Assembly: GCF_027533625.1 (NCBI RefSeq)
Contig: NZ_JAQAGZ010000005.1
Coordinates: 248,001 to 312,000, forward strand
Direction: 5' to 3'
From: Paenibacillus gyeongsangnamensis
GTDB lineage: Bacteria > Bacillota > Bacilli > Paenibacillales > NBRC-103111
DNA: 64,000 nucleotides
Part shown: one piece after another, positions 38,318-46,923 of the stretch
How the letters are laid out: each line of letters begins with the position of its first letter
How positions within the stretch are numbered: position 1 is the stretch's first letter
The notes under the pieces: generated by a model
Seen by the model: the letters and a program-made list of their open reading frames with translations, nothing else
The model's database searches: none
Told to the model about the DNA's origin: nothing
Made by a program: the position numbers and the translations under genes

Positions 38318-39259
38318 ATGAACAATCATTTATATACGTATGCCTGCCACGAGGATGAGCAGGAGCTGTGCGGGCTGGAGCTGCGGATGCTCTTCGGCGT
38401 GACGCCGGCGGACGGGTACTTCTTCAGCGCGCGAAGCCTGGACCCGAGCCGAAGCCCGTTCATCAAGCGGAAGCTGACGGTCATGCACGAGGCCGACAGC
38501 CTGGAGGAGCTGGCTGAGCTAGCCGCCGCGATACGATTGGACGGGGCTACCTTCAAGGTCGTGTTCGTGGACACGGATGACGGCTTCGCTTATGACGAGC
38601 GGCGTTCCTTGGAACGCCAAGTCGGTGCCCGTCTGAGGGGGAGGGCGGAGATGCGGACGCCGGAGCGGCAGTTCGGGCTGGCATTCGCCGCAGGGAGTTG
38701 GCGGTTCGGCGAACTGGCCGGGAATGAGGCGGTCTGGCTGAAACATAACGCGAAGCCGCAAAATTATTCCACGGCGCTCAGCACCCGGGTGGCCCGGGCT
38801 GTCGCCAATATCGCCGTACCGGACCCGCGCGGCATCCGCGCCGTTGATCCGTGCTGCGGCATCGGCACGGTTCTGATCGAAGCGCTGTCCATGGGGATCG
38901 GGATCGAAGGCTTCGACATCAATCCGCTGGCGCTTCGCGGCGCGCGCGCCAATCTGGCGCATTTCGGTTTCCCGGATGTCGTCCACCTGCACGATATGCG
39001 CATGCTCAGCGGGCGCTGGGATACCGCCATCCTGGATATGCCTTATAATTTATGCTCCGTATTGCCGGAGGAGGAGCAGCGGCAGATGCTGGAGAGCGCC
39101 CGCAGGCTTGCGGGACGCGCCGTTTTCGTGACGACGGAGCCGATGGACGCGGGGCTTCGGCATGCGGGTTTTACGGTTTTGGACCGGTGCATCATCCGCA
39201 AGGGCCGGTTTGCCCGTCAGGTGCTCGTGTGCGAACAAGCTTTCCTCCCTTTTATCTGA
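38318..39259 (+). CDS. TRM11-like SAM-dependent RNA methyltransferase
   Basis: The 313-residue protein has an N-terminal THUMP-like part (MNNHLYTYACHEDEQELCG, ELRMLFG) and a C-terminal Rossmann methyltransferase: AVDPCCGIGTVLIEALSMG (SAM motif I), EGFDINPLALRGARAN and the catalytic-type motif DMPYNLCS. Relatives methylate tRNA guanosines at N2. The usual (D/N)PPY motif reads DMPY here, so the base specificity is uncertain. It is monocistronic as far as visible. The start is the ATG at 38318 after a weak site. Confidence 0.8.
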   Translation: MNNHLYTYACHEDEQELCGLELRMLFGVTPADGYFFSARSLDPSRSPFIKRKLTVMHEADSLEELAELAAAIRLDGATFKVVFVDTDDGFAYDERRSLERQVGARLRGRAEMRTPERQFGLAFAAGSWRFGELAGNEAVWLKHNAKPQNYSTALSTRVARAVANIAVPDPRGIRAVDPCCGIGTVLIEALSMGIGIEGFDINPLALRGARANLAHFGFPDVVHLHDMRMLSGRWDTAILDMPYNLCSVLPEEEQRQMLESARRLAGRAVFVTTEPMDAGLRHAGFTVLDRCIIRKGRFARQVLVCEQAFLPFI

Positions 39260-39380
39260 ATTTAAGGTAACTTTTAGGACTGGCTAATGTTGGTTTCATG
39301 GGCATTTCATAAATGGGGTCTAAACTTCTAGATGTAAGGCAAGCAACACAAAATCTAGAGACAAAGGTGGAAGAGGAACC

Positions 39381-40424
39381 ATGAAACCAATCGGCAAAAA
39401 ATTGATGACAGGCACGATCGCAGCTGCATTCTTAATCGGAGGCGCCGGCGCGCTGCACATTACGCAAGCGAATGCGGCGACGGGAACTTTAACCGCCGAC
39501 AGCACGACGAAGGCAGCGAATGACCAAGGCAAACGAGGACATGAAAATAACTTGCTGAAACAAGCCGCTACGATTCTTGGCGTGGATGAAGCGACGATTA
39601 AAGACCAGCTGAAGCAGGGCAAAACGCTGGCGCAGATCGCCCAGGATAAGGGCGTCACGGAGGACGTGCTCCTGCAGAAGCTGACGGATGCCGAGAACCA
39701 AAAGATCGATGCGGCCGTTACCGCCGGTAACATCACGCAAGCCGAGGCGGACAAGCGGAAGTCCGGTCTGGCCGACAAGCTGAAGAAGGTCGTGGAGAAC
39801 ACCGGCTTCGGCAAGGAAAAAGGCGAGCACCGCGGCTTCGGCCGCGAGGGCAAGCTCGCGAAGCAAACGGCAACGATTCTTGGCGTGGATGAAGCGACGA
39901 TCAAGGACCAGTTGAAGCAGGGCAAAACCCTCGCTCAAATCGCCCAGGATAAAGGCGTGACGGAGGACGTTCTTCTGCAGAAGCTGACGGATGCCGAGAA
40001 CCAGGCGATCGATTCGGCTGTCACCGCAGGCAAAATCACGCAGACTCAAGCGGATAAGATGAAGTCCGGACTTGCGGACCGCTTGAAGAAGGAAGTAGAA
40101 AATACGGTGAAGCATGAAGGTCATGAGAAAGGCCGCCACGAAGCCTTCGCCGATCCGGCTGCCCTGGCCAAAGCTCTCGGAATCACGAAGCAGGAGCTGA
40201 TGACGGCATTGCAGTCGGGCCAATCGGTTGCCGAGCTTGCGCAGTCCAAAGGGATCAGCGAGGATCAGCTGATTACGACGATCAAGGACGGTATGACGGA
40301 CAAGATCAAGAAGTTCGTCGAGAAGAAGCATCAGCCGAAAGCAAGCGAAACGTCGAACGCTGCGGACTCTGCAGCGACGCCAGCCGCTCCTGCGGCTACG
40401 GCTTCTCCAGCCGCCCAATCCTAA
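39381..40424 (+). CDS. Secreted protein with 101-residue tandem duplication (DUF2680-like helical repeats)
   Basis: A Sec signal peptide (MKPIGKKLMTGTIAAAFLIG..., cleavage near ALHITQANA-A, about residue 33) is followed by two almost identical 101-residue units. Each has ATILGVDEATIKDQLKQGKT, LAQIAQDKGVTEDVLLQKLT, and AVTAGKITQ.QAD. A shorter diverged third unit (ALAKALGITKQELMTALQSG) and an Ala/Pro/Thr tail follow. The helical 'LGV...L..GKTLAQIA...' pattern occurs in small exported Bacilli proteins of unknown function. AAAGGTGGAAGAGG precedes the ATG. Confidence 0.8.
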   Translation: MKPIGKKLMTGTIAAAFLIGGAGALHITQANAATGTLTADSTTKAANDQGKRGHENNLLKQAATILGVDEATIKDQLKQGKTLAQIAQDKGVTEDVLLQKLTDAENQKIDAAVTAGNITQAEADKRKSGLADKLKKVVENTGFGKEKGEHRGFGREGKLAKQTATILGVDEATIKDQLKQGKTLAQIAQDKGVTEDVLLQKLTDAENQAIDSAVTAGKITQTQADKMKSGLADRLKKEVENTVKHEGHEKGRHEAFADPAALAKALGITKQELMTALQSGQSVAELAQSKGISEDQLITTIKDGMTDKIKKFVEKKHQPKASETSNAADSAATPAAPAATASPAAQS

Positions 40425-40434
40425 GCGAACGACC

Positions 40435-40474
40435 AAAAGAGCTGTCCAAAGCGAAAGCGGGCAGCTCTTTTTCT
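40435..40474 (+). terminator. Intrinsic terminator
   Basis: AAAAGAGCTGTCC pairs with GGGCAGCTCTTTT across an 11-base loop, with a T run. Confidence 0.9.
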
Positions 40475-40578
40475 ATGGAGCCTTATTTATAATCCCCAAG
40501 CATGGCAGGCAGCAACTCCCTGCTTACACAAAGGAAGTCACTTGTGTTAACCTTGGTGTAGGCAGTAGATTTGCCGAT

Positions 40579-40592
40579 TGGAAACGTTTACA
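40579..40592 (+). promoter_or_regulatory. cre-like site upstream of the sensing cassette
   Basis: TGGAAACGTTTACA matches the CcpA cre consensus at 13 of 14 positions, 33 bp before the response-regulator start. Catabolite control of the sugar-sensing genes is likely. Confidence 0.65.
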
Positions 40593-40624
40593 GGCGGTTT
40601 GAATGATAGAGAGGGAGAACAAGC

Positions 40625-42265
40625 ATGTATAAGCTGCTCTTAGTGGAGGATGAAGCGGACGTTCGTGAAAGCGTCATCCAGGAAATCGATTGGACCGCCT
40701 ACGGCTTCGAGGTGGTAGGGGACGCCGACAACGGCAGGGAGGCGCTGGAGCTGATGGAGCGGACGGTGCCGGACGTCGTCCTGACGGACATCAAGATGCC
40801 GTTCATGGACGGATTGCAGCTTTCGGAAGCGGTCAAGGAACGGTACCGGGCGACGAAGATTGTGATCCTGACCGGCTTCGACGAATTCGAATATGCGCAA
40901 AAGGCAATCAAGCTGCACATCGACGAGTATGTGCTGAAGCCTTTTTCCAAAGAGGAGCTGATGGAAGCGCTTGCTAAGGTGAAAGCGAAGCTGGATCAGG
41001 AGATCGAGCAGATGGAGAACGTTCATTTGCTGGAGGAGCATTACCGCAAGAGTCTGCCGGTGCTGCGCGAGGTATTTCTCGGCTCGCTCGTCACGCGGAA
41101 GCTGCCGCGGGCGCAGCTGATGGAGCAGGCGGAGAATTACAACGTCGACCTGACGGGAGCGGGGTACGTCTGTGCGGTGCTGAGCCTGGACAATCCGTCG
41201 GGAGCGGAGGAGGAAGCGAAGTCCGTATCCGTTTCCTTGAAGCATTCCAAAGATAAAGATCTGAAGCTGTTTGCGGTATTGAATATTGCCCAGGAAATCG
41301 CGGAGCAGGCCGGCCAGCGTCTTGTTTTTCTCCTGAACGGACAAGTCGTTCTGCTCATGGTATCGGATAACGGCGACCGGGACGAGGTGATGCACCAAAC
41401 CGTTCAGCTGCTGGAGGAAATCCGCCAAAGCATCGACAAGTACTTGAAATTCACCGTTACGATCGGCGTGGGAACGGTTACCCCTGAAGTGACGCACGTC
41501 AGTTACTCGTACAAGGATGCCGTTCTGGCGCTCGATTACCGCTTGATTCTGGACAACAACCGGATTATCTGCATCAACGACGTGGAGACCCGGCTCGTAG
41601 AGAAGCTGCGCTTCGACGAGCTGAAGGAGCATACGCTGATCCGATGCATCAAGGTAGGCAGCGCCCAGGAGCTGAAGGACGTCGTGGACGAGCTGTTCCA
41701 CGGCGTCTCGGAGACGCCGGTTTCTTTTAAGGATTACCAAATCTATCTGCTCGAAATCATTACCGCCATACTTAAAGCGGCCAAAGCGGGAATCGGGCTG
41801 GAAGAGGTGTTCGGGGGCGATTTCAACCCGTTCACGGAAATATACCGGTTCACGAACTCGCAGGAAGCGAAGGAATGGATTTATAAGCTGTGCTCCGCCG
41901 TGATGACGAGTATCGCGAGCGGACGGCAGTCCAGCTACAAGACGCTGGTGGATCAGGCCAAGGAATTTACGAAGAACCACTACCACGAGACGGATATTTC
42001 GATCAACAAGGTGTGCAGCCATTTGCATATCAGCCCCGGTTATTTCAGCAGCATATTTAAAAAGGAAGCCAAAACGACGTTCGTCGGTTATTTGCTGCAC
42101 ATTCGGATGGAAGCGGCCAAGGAGCTGCTGCGCACGACGGACATGAAGGCGTTCGAGATCGCGGAGAAGGTCGGCTACGCCGATCCGAACTATTTCAGCT
42201 TCAGCTTCCGCAAGCATGTCGGGGTTTCCCCCAAGGAATACCGCAGCGGCACGGGAGACGGCTAA
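40625..42265 (+). CDS. YesN-type response regulator (receiver plus AraC domain)
   Basis: The 546-residue protein has a receiver domain with Asp55 in VVLTDIKMPFMDG and the conserved Lys in YVLKPFSKEE, a middle region of about 290 residues typical of long YesN proteins, and a C-terminal AraC DNA-binding domain (INKVCSHLHISPGYFSSIFKK and FEIAEKVGYADPNYFSFSFRK, adjoining blocks). It is the output of the kinase encoded 15 bp downstream and probably activates a sugar transporter, most likely mglBAC at 55.9-59.7 kb. AGGGAG precedes the ATG. Confidence 0.92.
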   Translation: MYKLLLVEDEADVRESVIQEIDWTAYGFEVVGDADNGREALELMERTVPDVVLTDIKMPFMDGLQLSEAVKERYRATKIVILTGFDEFEYAQKAIKLHIDEYVLKPFSKEELMEALAKVKAKLDQEIEQMENVHLLEEHYRKSLPVLREVFLGSLVTRKLPRAQLMEQAENYNVDLTGAGYVCAVLSLDNPSGAEEEAKSVSVSLKHSKDKDLKLFAVLNIAQEIAEQAGQRLVFLLNGQVVLLMVSDNGDRDEVMHQTVQLLEEIRQSIDKYLKFTVTIGVGTVTPEVTHVSYSYKDAVLALDYRLILDNNRIICINDVETRLVEKLRFDELKEHTLIRCIKVGSAQELKDVVDELFHGVSETPVSFKDYQIYLLEIITAILKAAKAGIGLEEVFGGDFNPFTEIYRFTNSQEAKEWIYKLCSAVMTSIASGRQSSYKTLVDQAKEFTKNHYHETDISINKVCSHLHISPGYFSSIFKKEAKTTFVGYLLHIRMEAAKELLRTTDMKAFEIAEKVGYADPNYFSFSFRKHVGVSPKEYRSGTGDG

Positions 42266-42280
42266 GAGGCAGGTGAAAGC

Positions 42281-44056
42281 ATGTATCGTTGGTTCAAGCG
42301 ATGGATCGTTCCAAACGACCGGCAGCGGGTGAAGAGCATACAGTTCGTCATTACCGTGTCCTTCACGCTGGCGACCGTGCTTGTCATGCTGTTCGTCGCC
42401 TTCGTGCTGTACAACAAATTCGCCCGGACGGCGGAGCAGAACGCCTACCTCAGCAACCAGCAGATCGTCGAGCAGGTCAATTACAACCTGGAGATTTATC
42501 TGAAAGGAATGGCAGATATTTTCGAGCAGCTCGACCAGCATATTCGCCGCAGTCCTTCGGTACCGAACGACCGCCTGCTGGAGCAGCTCGATACGATCAT
42601 GCATACGCGCGAAGATCTGGTGTCGCTGGCCTTGTTCACGACGAACGGCACACCGCTGACCGGCCTTCCCAATGAACCGCTGCGGACGACGAGCCGGGTG
42701 ACGGAGCAGAGCTGGTTCCGTGCGGCCATGGACAATCCGAATCATCTCGCCTTCTCGGTTCCGCATATTCAGAACCTGTATAAAGGCGAGTACAAATGGG
42801 TCGTTTCCATGAGCAAAATGATTACGATCGACCGCGGCGGCACGCCCTTCCCGGTCGTTCTTCTCGTCGACATCAACTTCAAGACGATCGACGAGCTGCT
42901 GCATCGCGTCAGCCTGGGGAAGAAGGGCTACGTCTACATCATCGACGAATCAGCCGGCAATATCATTTACCATCCCCAGCAGCAGCTCATTTATATCGGG
43001 CTCAAATACGAAAATGTGGAACAGGCGCTCAAATATACGTACGGCAGCTACGAGGATTTGTCGACCGGCGAGAAGCGGCTTATTACGATCAAGACGGTCA
43101 GCAGCGTCGGCTGGAAGGTCATCGGCGTCTCTTATATGGATGAGATTATGACGACGCAGAAGGAAATCAGCGGCTTCATCTCCTGGCTCCTGCTGTTCGT
43201 GGTCGTATTCGTGCTGTTCATCTCGGCCTACATGTCGGCCCGGATCTCGCTGCCGATCAAGCGCCTCGAGAAGTCGATGCGCAAGGTGGAGCAGGGCGAG
43301 TTCGATATTCATCTGCCCGTGAGCGGCGAGGACGAGGTCGGCCGGCTGTCCCGCCGGTTCAACCTGATGGTCGGGCGGATCGGCCAGCTGATGGATCAGA
43401 TCATCGAGGAGCAGGAGGCCAAACGGAAGAACGAGCTGGAAGTGCTGCAATCGCAGATCCATCCGCACTTCCTGTACAATACGCTGAATTCCGTCGTGCG
43501 GATGGCGGGGACGGGAAAGACGGAGGAGGTTGTGACGATGATTACGTCGCTGTCGAAGTTTTTTCGCATCAGCCTCAGCCGCGGCAAGCATATCATCAGC
43601 GTGCAGGAGGAGCTGGAGCACGTCCGCAATTACCTGGTCATTCAGAAGATCCGGTATAAGAACCAGTTCGAGTATGAGATCGAAGCGGAGCCGGAAGTGC
43701 TTGTCTGCCGGACGCTGAAGCTGATCCTGCAGCCGCTCGTGGAGAACGCCATTTATCACGGCATCGAAATGATGCAGGATACCGGGCTGATCCGCATTAC
43801 GGCGGCGGCCATCGGCGGCAGGCTGCGCCTGCAGGTGCAGGATAACGGGCTGGGCATCCCGCCCGGGAAGCTGGAGCATCTCTTGACGGGACCGTCCCAG
43901 CCGGGCGAAGGCTCCGGAGTGGGCCTGCGCAACGTACACGATCGAATCCGCCTCTATTACGGAGAGGAGTATGGACTGCAGGTGGAGAGCGAGCGGGAGG
44001 AAGGCACGACGGTCATGATCTGGATGCCGATCGTGCGGGAGGAGGCGAACGAATGA
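42281..44056 (+). CDS. YesM-type sensor histidine kinase
   Basis: The 591-residue membrane kinase has a first transmembrane helix at about residues 25-45, an extracellular dCache-like domain (about 50-295, with GYVYIIDESAGNIIYHP), a second helix at about 300-320, a HAMP linker, the His-kinase box QIHPHFLYNT at about 392-401 and an HATPase domain (VENAIYHGIE, VQDNGLGIPPG, GSGVGLRNVHDR). It overlaps the next gene by four bases (ATGA), so kinase and binding protein are made together. The cache domain probably senses the sugar through that lipoprotein. Confidence 0.92.
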   Translation: MYRWFKRWIVPNDRQRVKSIQFVITVSFTLATVLVMLFVAFVLYNKFARTAEQNAYLSNQQIVEQVNYNLEIYLKGMADIFEQLDQHIRRSPSVPNDRLLEQLDTIMHTREDLVSLALFTTNGTPLTGLPNEPLRTTSRVTEQSWFRAAMDNPNHLAFSVPHIQNLYKGEYKWVVSMSKMITIDRGGTPFPVVLLVDINFKTIDELLHRVSLGKKGYVYIIDESAGNIIYHPQQQLIYIGLKYENVEQALKYTYGSYEDLSTGEKRLITIKTVSSVGWKVIGVSYMDEIMTTQKEISGFISWLLLFVVVFVLFISAYMSARISLPIKRLEKSMRKVEQGEFDIHLPVSGEDEVGRLSRRFNLMVGRIGQLMDQIIEEQEAKRKNELEVLQSQIHPHFLYNTLNSVVRMAGTGKTEEVVTMITSLSKFFRISLSRGKHIISVQEELEHVRNYLVIQKIRYKNQFEYEIEAEPEVLVCRTLKLILQPLVENAIYHGIEMMQDTGLIRITAAAIGGRLRLQVQDNGLGIPPGKLEHLLTGPSQPGEGSGVGLRNVHDRIRLYYGEEYGLQVESEREEGTTVMIWMPIVREEANE

Positions 44057-45039
44057 GCGCCGTAAGGTTATGCAGCCGGAAGAAAGCCTTATCGGCGGTG
44101 CTGCTGGCGGTAGGGCTGCTTGCCGCCTGCTCGCCCGCTTCCCCGCCGGGGTTGCCGATGGAAGCGCCGAAGAAGAGCGTAATGCTGGTCATGAAGATGA
44201 AGAATAACGAGTATTGGAAAACCGTACAGATGGGGGCCGAGGCCGCGGCCAAAGAATTCAATGTCAGTTTGAACGTCCAGGCCACGGAGCAGGAGGAGGA
44301 TGTCCCAGGGCAGCTCGCCCTTCTGAACAAAGTGCTACAGGAAGGAACGAACGCCATCGTCCTGGCCGCGAACGACTATGAAGCGCTGGTCGAGCCGGTG
44401 GAGCGGGCGGTATCGCAGCGCATCCCCGTAATTACGATCGACTCCGAAGTCCATTCAGGCAAAGTGAAGAGCTTCATCGGCATTAACAACTTCGAGGCGG
44501 GCCGGCAGGCGGGAGAGAAGCTGATCGCGCTCACGGGACCGCAGGCCCGGATCGCCGTATTCGTCTCGGGAAAAGGCGCCAAGAACATGGCTGAGCGGGA
44601 ACAGGGGTTGCTCTCCGCGGTCGCCAATAATCCCCGCGTGCAGCTGATCACTAAGGAGGATTGCAGCGAGGGTCCTCAGCTGTGCGAGGAGCTGACCATG
44701 CCGCTCTTGAAGAACAAGATCGACGGCATCGTCGCCCTGAACGCCGTCACCTCGATCGGCGTAGCCAAGAAGGTCGAGGAGCTGGGAGCCGGCGGCAGGA
44801 CGAAGCTCGTCACCTTCGATACGACGCCGGAGGAGCTGGAGTGGCTGCAGGATGGCGTCATCCAGGCGACGATCATGCAGAATCCGTTCAGCATGGGCTA
44901 TCTCGGCGTGAAGCATGCCGTCGACGCCATGGCCGGCAGGAAGGTGCCGCCGAGGGTAGAGACGGATACGAAAGTGATCGACGCGGAGAACATGTTCTGG
45001 TCGGACAACCAGAAGCTGCTGTTCCCTTTTGTGAAATAA
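44053..45039 (+). CDS. Sugar-binding lipoprotein, probable sensor partner of the kinase
   Basis: The 328-residue protein has a lipobox LLAAC (Cys26) and a type I periplasmic-binding fold of the ribose/galactose class: NNEYWKTVQMGAEAAAKEF, the hinge block TNAIVLAANDYEALVE, VITIDSEV and IVALNAVTSIG. A separate MglB-type binding protein exists at 55949, so this one likely presents sugar to the YesM kinase, as the XylFII-LytS pairs of clostridia do. That role is inferred from gene order and translational overlap. Confidence 0.85.
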   Translation: MSAVRLCSRKKALSAVLLAVGLLAACSPASPPGLPMEAPKKSVMLVMKMKNNEYWKTVQMGAEAAAKEFNVSLNVQATEQEEDVPGQLALLNKVLQEGTNAIVLAANDYEALVEPVERAVSQRIPVITIDSEVHSGKVKSFIGINNFEAGRQAGEKLIALTGPQARIAVFVSGKGAKNMAEREQGLLSAVANNPRVQLITKEDCSEGPQLCEELTMPLLKNKIDGIVALNAVTSIGVAKKVEELGAGGRTKLVTFDTTPEELEWLQDGVIQATIMQNPFSMGYLGVKHAVDAMAGRKVPPRVETDTKVIDAENMFWSDNQKLLFPFVK

Positions 45040-45089
45040 ACCCACGCACCGCGCGTCAAAACTAGACAAAATCAATCAATTTACCTACC

Positions 45090-45117
45090 TTGAAACGTTG
45101 TCAAAGGCGGATATAAT
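45090..45117 (+). promoter_or_regulatory. Sigma-A promoter of the 31-aa microprotein gene
   Basis: TTGAAA (45090-45095), 16 bp, TATAAT (45112-45117). It lies 35 bp before the small gene. Confidence 0.7.
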
Positions 45118-45152
45118 TAGAATCATCCCCCCGGAAAAAGGAGGACAACGTG

Positions 45153-45248
45153 ATGGAATCAGGCCGCTCTGCCGTGAGAGGAATGATGTTCGGATTGCTG
45201 CTCTCCGCGCCTCTATGGGGGTTGATCGTCTGGTTGTTCGTGAGGTAA
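45153..45248 (+). CDS. Single-helix membrane microprotein, 31 aa
   Basis: Start ATG 45153, stop TAA 45246-45248. AGGAGG precedes it at good spacing, a near-consensus promoter lies upstream and a terminator downstream, so this is a complete single-gene unit. The product (MESGRSAVRGMMFGLLLSAP..., ending WLFVR) is a short polar head followed by one transmembrane helix. No family recognised. Small hydrophobic proteins of this kind often modulate a membrane partner, but none can be named. Confidence 0.65.
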   Translation: MESGRSAVRGMMFGLLLSAPLWGLIVWLFVR

Positions 45249-45279
45249 CGCAAACGTTTGAATAAGCACGCTAAAGGAC

Positions 45280-45310
45280 CGTTCGGGCAACCGGACGGTT
45301 TTTTATTTGT
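45280..45310 (+). terminator. Intrinsic terminator
   Basis: ACCGTTCGG and CCGGACGGT around a GCAA loop, then TTTTTT. The AT-rich region 45311-45611 shows no gene; it probably carries the promoter of the gapB-like gene. Confidence 0.85.
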
Positions 45311-45611
45311 TCAAGACCGTATGGATGATGATCTCAGGATAACGGTTATCGGGGGAATATAAATTGTATCATATTTTTAAATAGTATGTAACATATATAG
45401 CTAAAAAGAAAATAATGTGATACTATAAAAGCGAAATGAGCAGCAGTATTCCATAATTAATCGGAAATGCAAGGTTGGAACGAACAGCGCTCGCCAGGAC
45501 ATGCTCATTCATGATTTCCCGTGCGGAGCTGAAAGCGTTTTTCCGGACAGCTTGAGAACACATAAGAGCAGGGACGGCCGATCCCTGCACCGACAAAAAG
45601 GAGGAAGCAGC

Positions 45612-46655
45612 ATGTCTAATACGGTTGGCATCAGCGGAATGGGGAGAATCGGACGCCTGCTTGTGCGCAGCATATTTTCGGAGGCCGAACCTAAGGTTCA
45701 GCTTAAGGCGATCAACTGCACCTATCCGGTTCAAACCATCGCACATCTATTGAAATATGATACAGTCCACGGTAGATGGCCGGCGGATATAGCCGTACAG
45801 GACGATGCGCTTGTAATTAACGGGCACCTCATCCGGATCGTGTCCGAACGAAACCCGGAATGCCTGCCGTGGGGCGAATATGGCGTTGACCTTGTGATCG
45901 ATGCGACGGGAAAATTCAACCATCGCGAGGGGGCGATGAAGCATCTGGCCGCCGGCGCGTCCCGCGTGCTGATCACGGCCCCGGGCAAGGATATGGATTT
46001 GACTGTAGTGATGGGCGTGAACCATGAGATGTACCGTCCCGGGGAGCACCGGCTCGTCTCCGCCGCCTCCTGCACGACAAATTGCTTGGCGCCGGTGCTT
46101 CATATTCTGGACAAGGCGTTCGGCGTGGAGTCGGGCTGGATGACGACCGTTCATTCGTACACGGCGGATCAGAATCATCTCGATAACCCGCACAGCGATT
46201 TGCGCCGTGCGAGAGCTTGCACGGAATCCATTGTTCCTACCTCGACGGGCGTCGGCAAGGCGCTTAGGGACGTGCTGCCGCATTTGGCCCCGCGCATTCA
46301 AGGCCTATCCCTCCGAGTCCCGACCCAAGACGTCTCGCTGATCGACCTGACGGTACGCGTCTCCCGCACGGCATCGCTGGATGAAGTGAGGAGCGTCTTC
46401 CGCCAAGCCTCCGAAGGCGAGCTCTCTCCTTATGTCGGTTATGCCGAGGAGCCGCTCGTATCATCGGATTACATCGGCTCCTCGCTATCGGCCGTTATTG
46501 ACGGTCTTTCCCTCATGGTCATGGGCGACCAGATCAAGGCGCTCGCATGGTACGACAATGAGTGGGCCTATGCGAACCGGGTCGTGGAGCTGGCGGGACG
46601 AATGGCTGCTGTGGGGGCGGACGCTCCTGAACGGCAAGCGACGCTTGCCATGTAA
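45612..46655 (+). CDS. gapB: GapB-like glyceraldehyde-3-phosphate dehydrogenase
   Basis: The 347-residue enzyme oxidises glyceraldehyde-3-phosphate or works in reverse. Visible are the dinucleotide loop GISGMGRIGRLLVR, catalytic Cys154 (ASCTTNCLAP), His181 (TTVHSYTADQ) and NPHSDLRRARACTESIVPT. After beta2 it reads INCTYPVQTIAHLLKYDTVHG (two pieces), like the NASY... of B. subtilis GapB and unlike the acidic NAD-selecting residue of GapA, so NADP use and a gluconeogenic role are likely. The ATG at 45612 follows AAAGGAGGAAGCAGC; the longer frame to 45501 is not supported. Confidence 0.88.
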   Translation: MSNTVGISGMGRIGRLLVRSIFSEAEPKVQLKAINCTYPVQTIAHLLKYDTVHGRWPADIAVQDDALVINGHLIRIVSERNPECLPWGEYGVDLVIDATGKFNHREGAMKHLAAGASRVLITAPGKDMDLTVVMGVNHEMYRPGEHRLVSAASCTTNCLAPVLHILDKAFGVESGWMTTVHSYTADQNHLDNPHSDLRRARACTESIVPTSTGVGKALRDVLPHLAPRIQGLSLRVPTQDVSLIDLTVRVSRTASLDEVRSVFRQASEGELSPYVGYAEEPLVSSDYIGSSLSAVIDGLSLMVMGDQIKALAWYDNEWAYANRVVELAGRMAAVGADAPERQATLAM

Positions 46656-46743
46656 CAGGCTGGATGGCATAGCTCAAGAGAGTCCTCTTCCGCGATGGAG
46701 AAGCGGCGTCGGCCGTATTCCATCTCAGGTTAAGCAAGCTGAT

Positions 46744-46785
46744 TAACCGTTCGGGTTTTCCGAACGGTTATTTCTTTTTGGCTGC
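46744..46785 (+). terminator. Intrinsic terminator
   Basis: AACCGTTCGG and CCGAACGGTT flank a TTTT-type loop, with ATTTCTTTTT after it. Confidence 0.85.
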
Positions 46786-46923
46786 AACAGCTCTGGGGGA
46801 ATCCGGGGACGGCTGAGCTCCGTTCGAATTGGCACGCTTCTTGCATGAAACATCATTGCGAAGGCGGCCAAGCTGCCTTGTCCGCAATGGACAACGAGAA
46901 CCGAATAAAGGAGCTGGCGACAG

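Noticed and set aside
40640..42904. A 754-codon minus-strand frame
   Set aside because: Shadow of the YesN and YesM genes on the plus strand.
45529..45542. cre-like TGAAAGCGTTTTTC upstream of the gapB-like gene
   Set aside because: The last two positions do not match the consensus; too weak to list.
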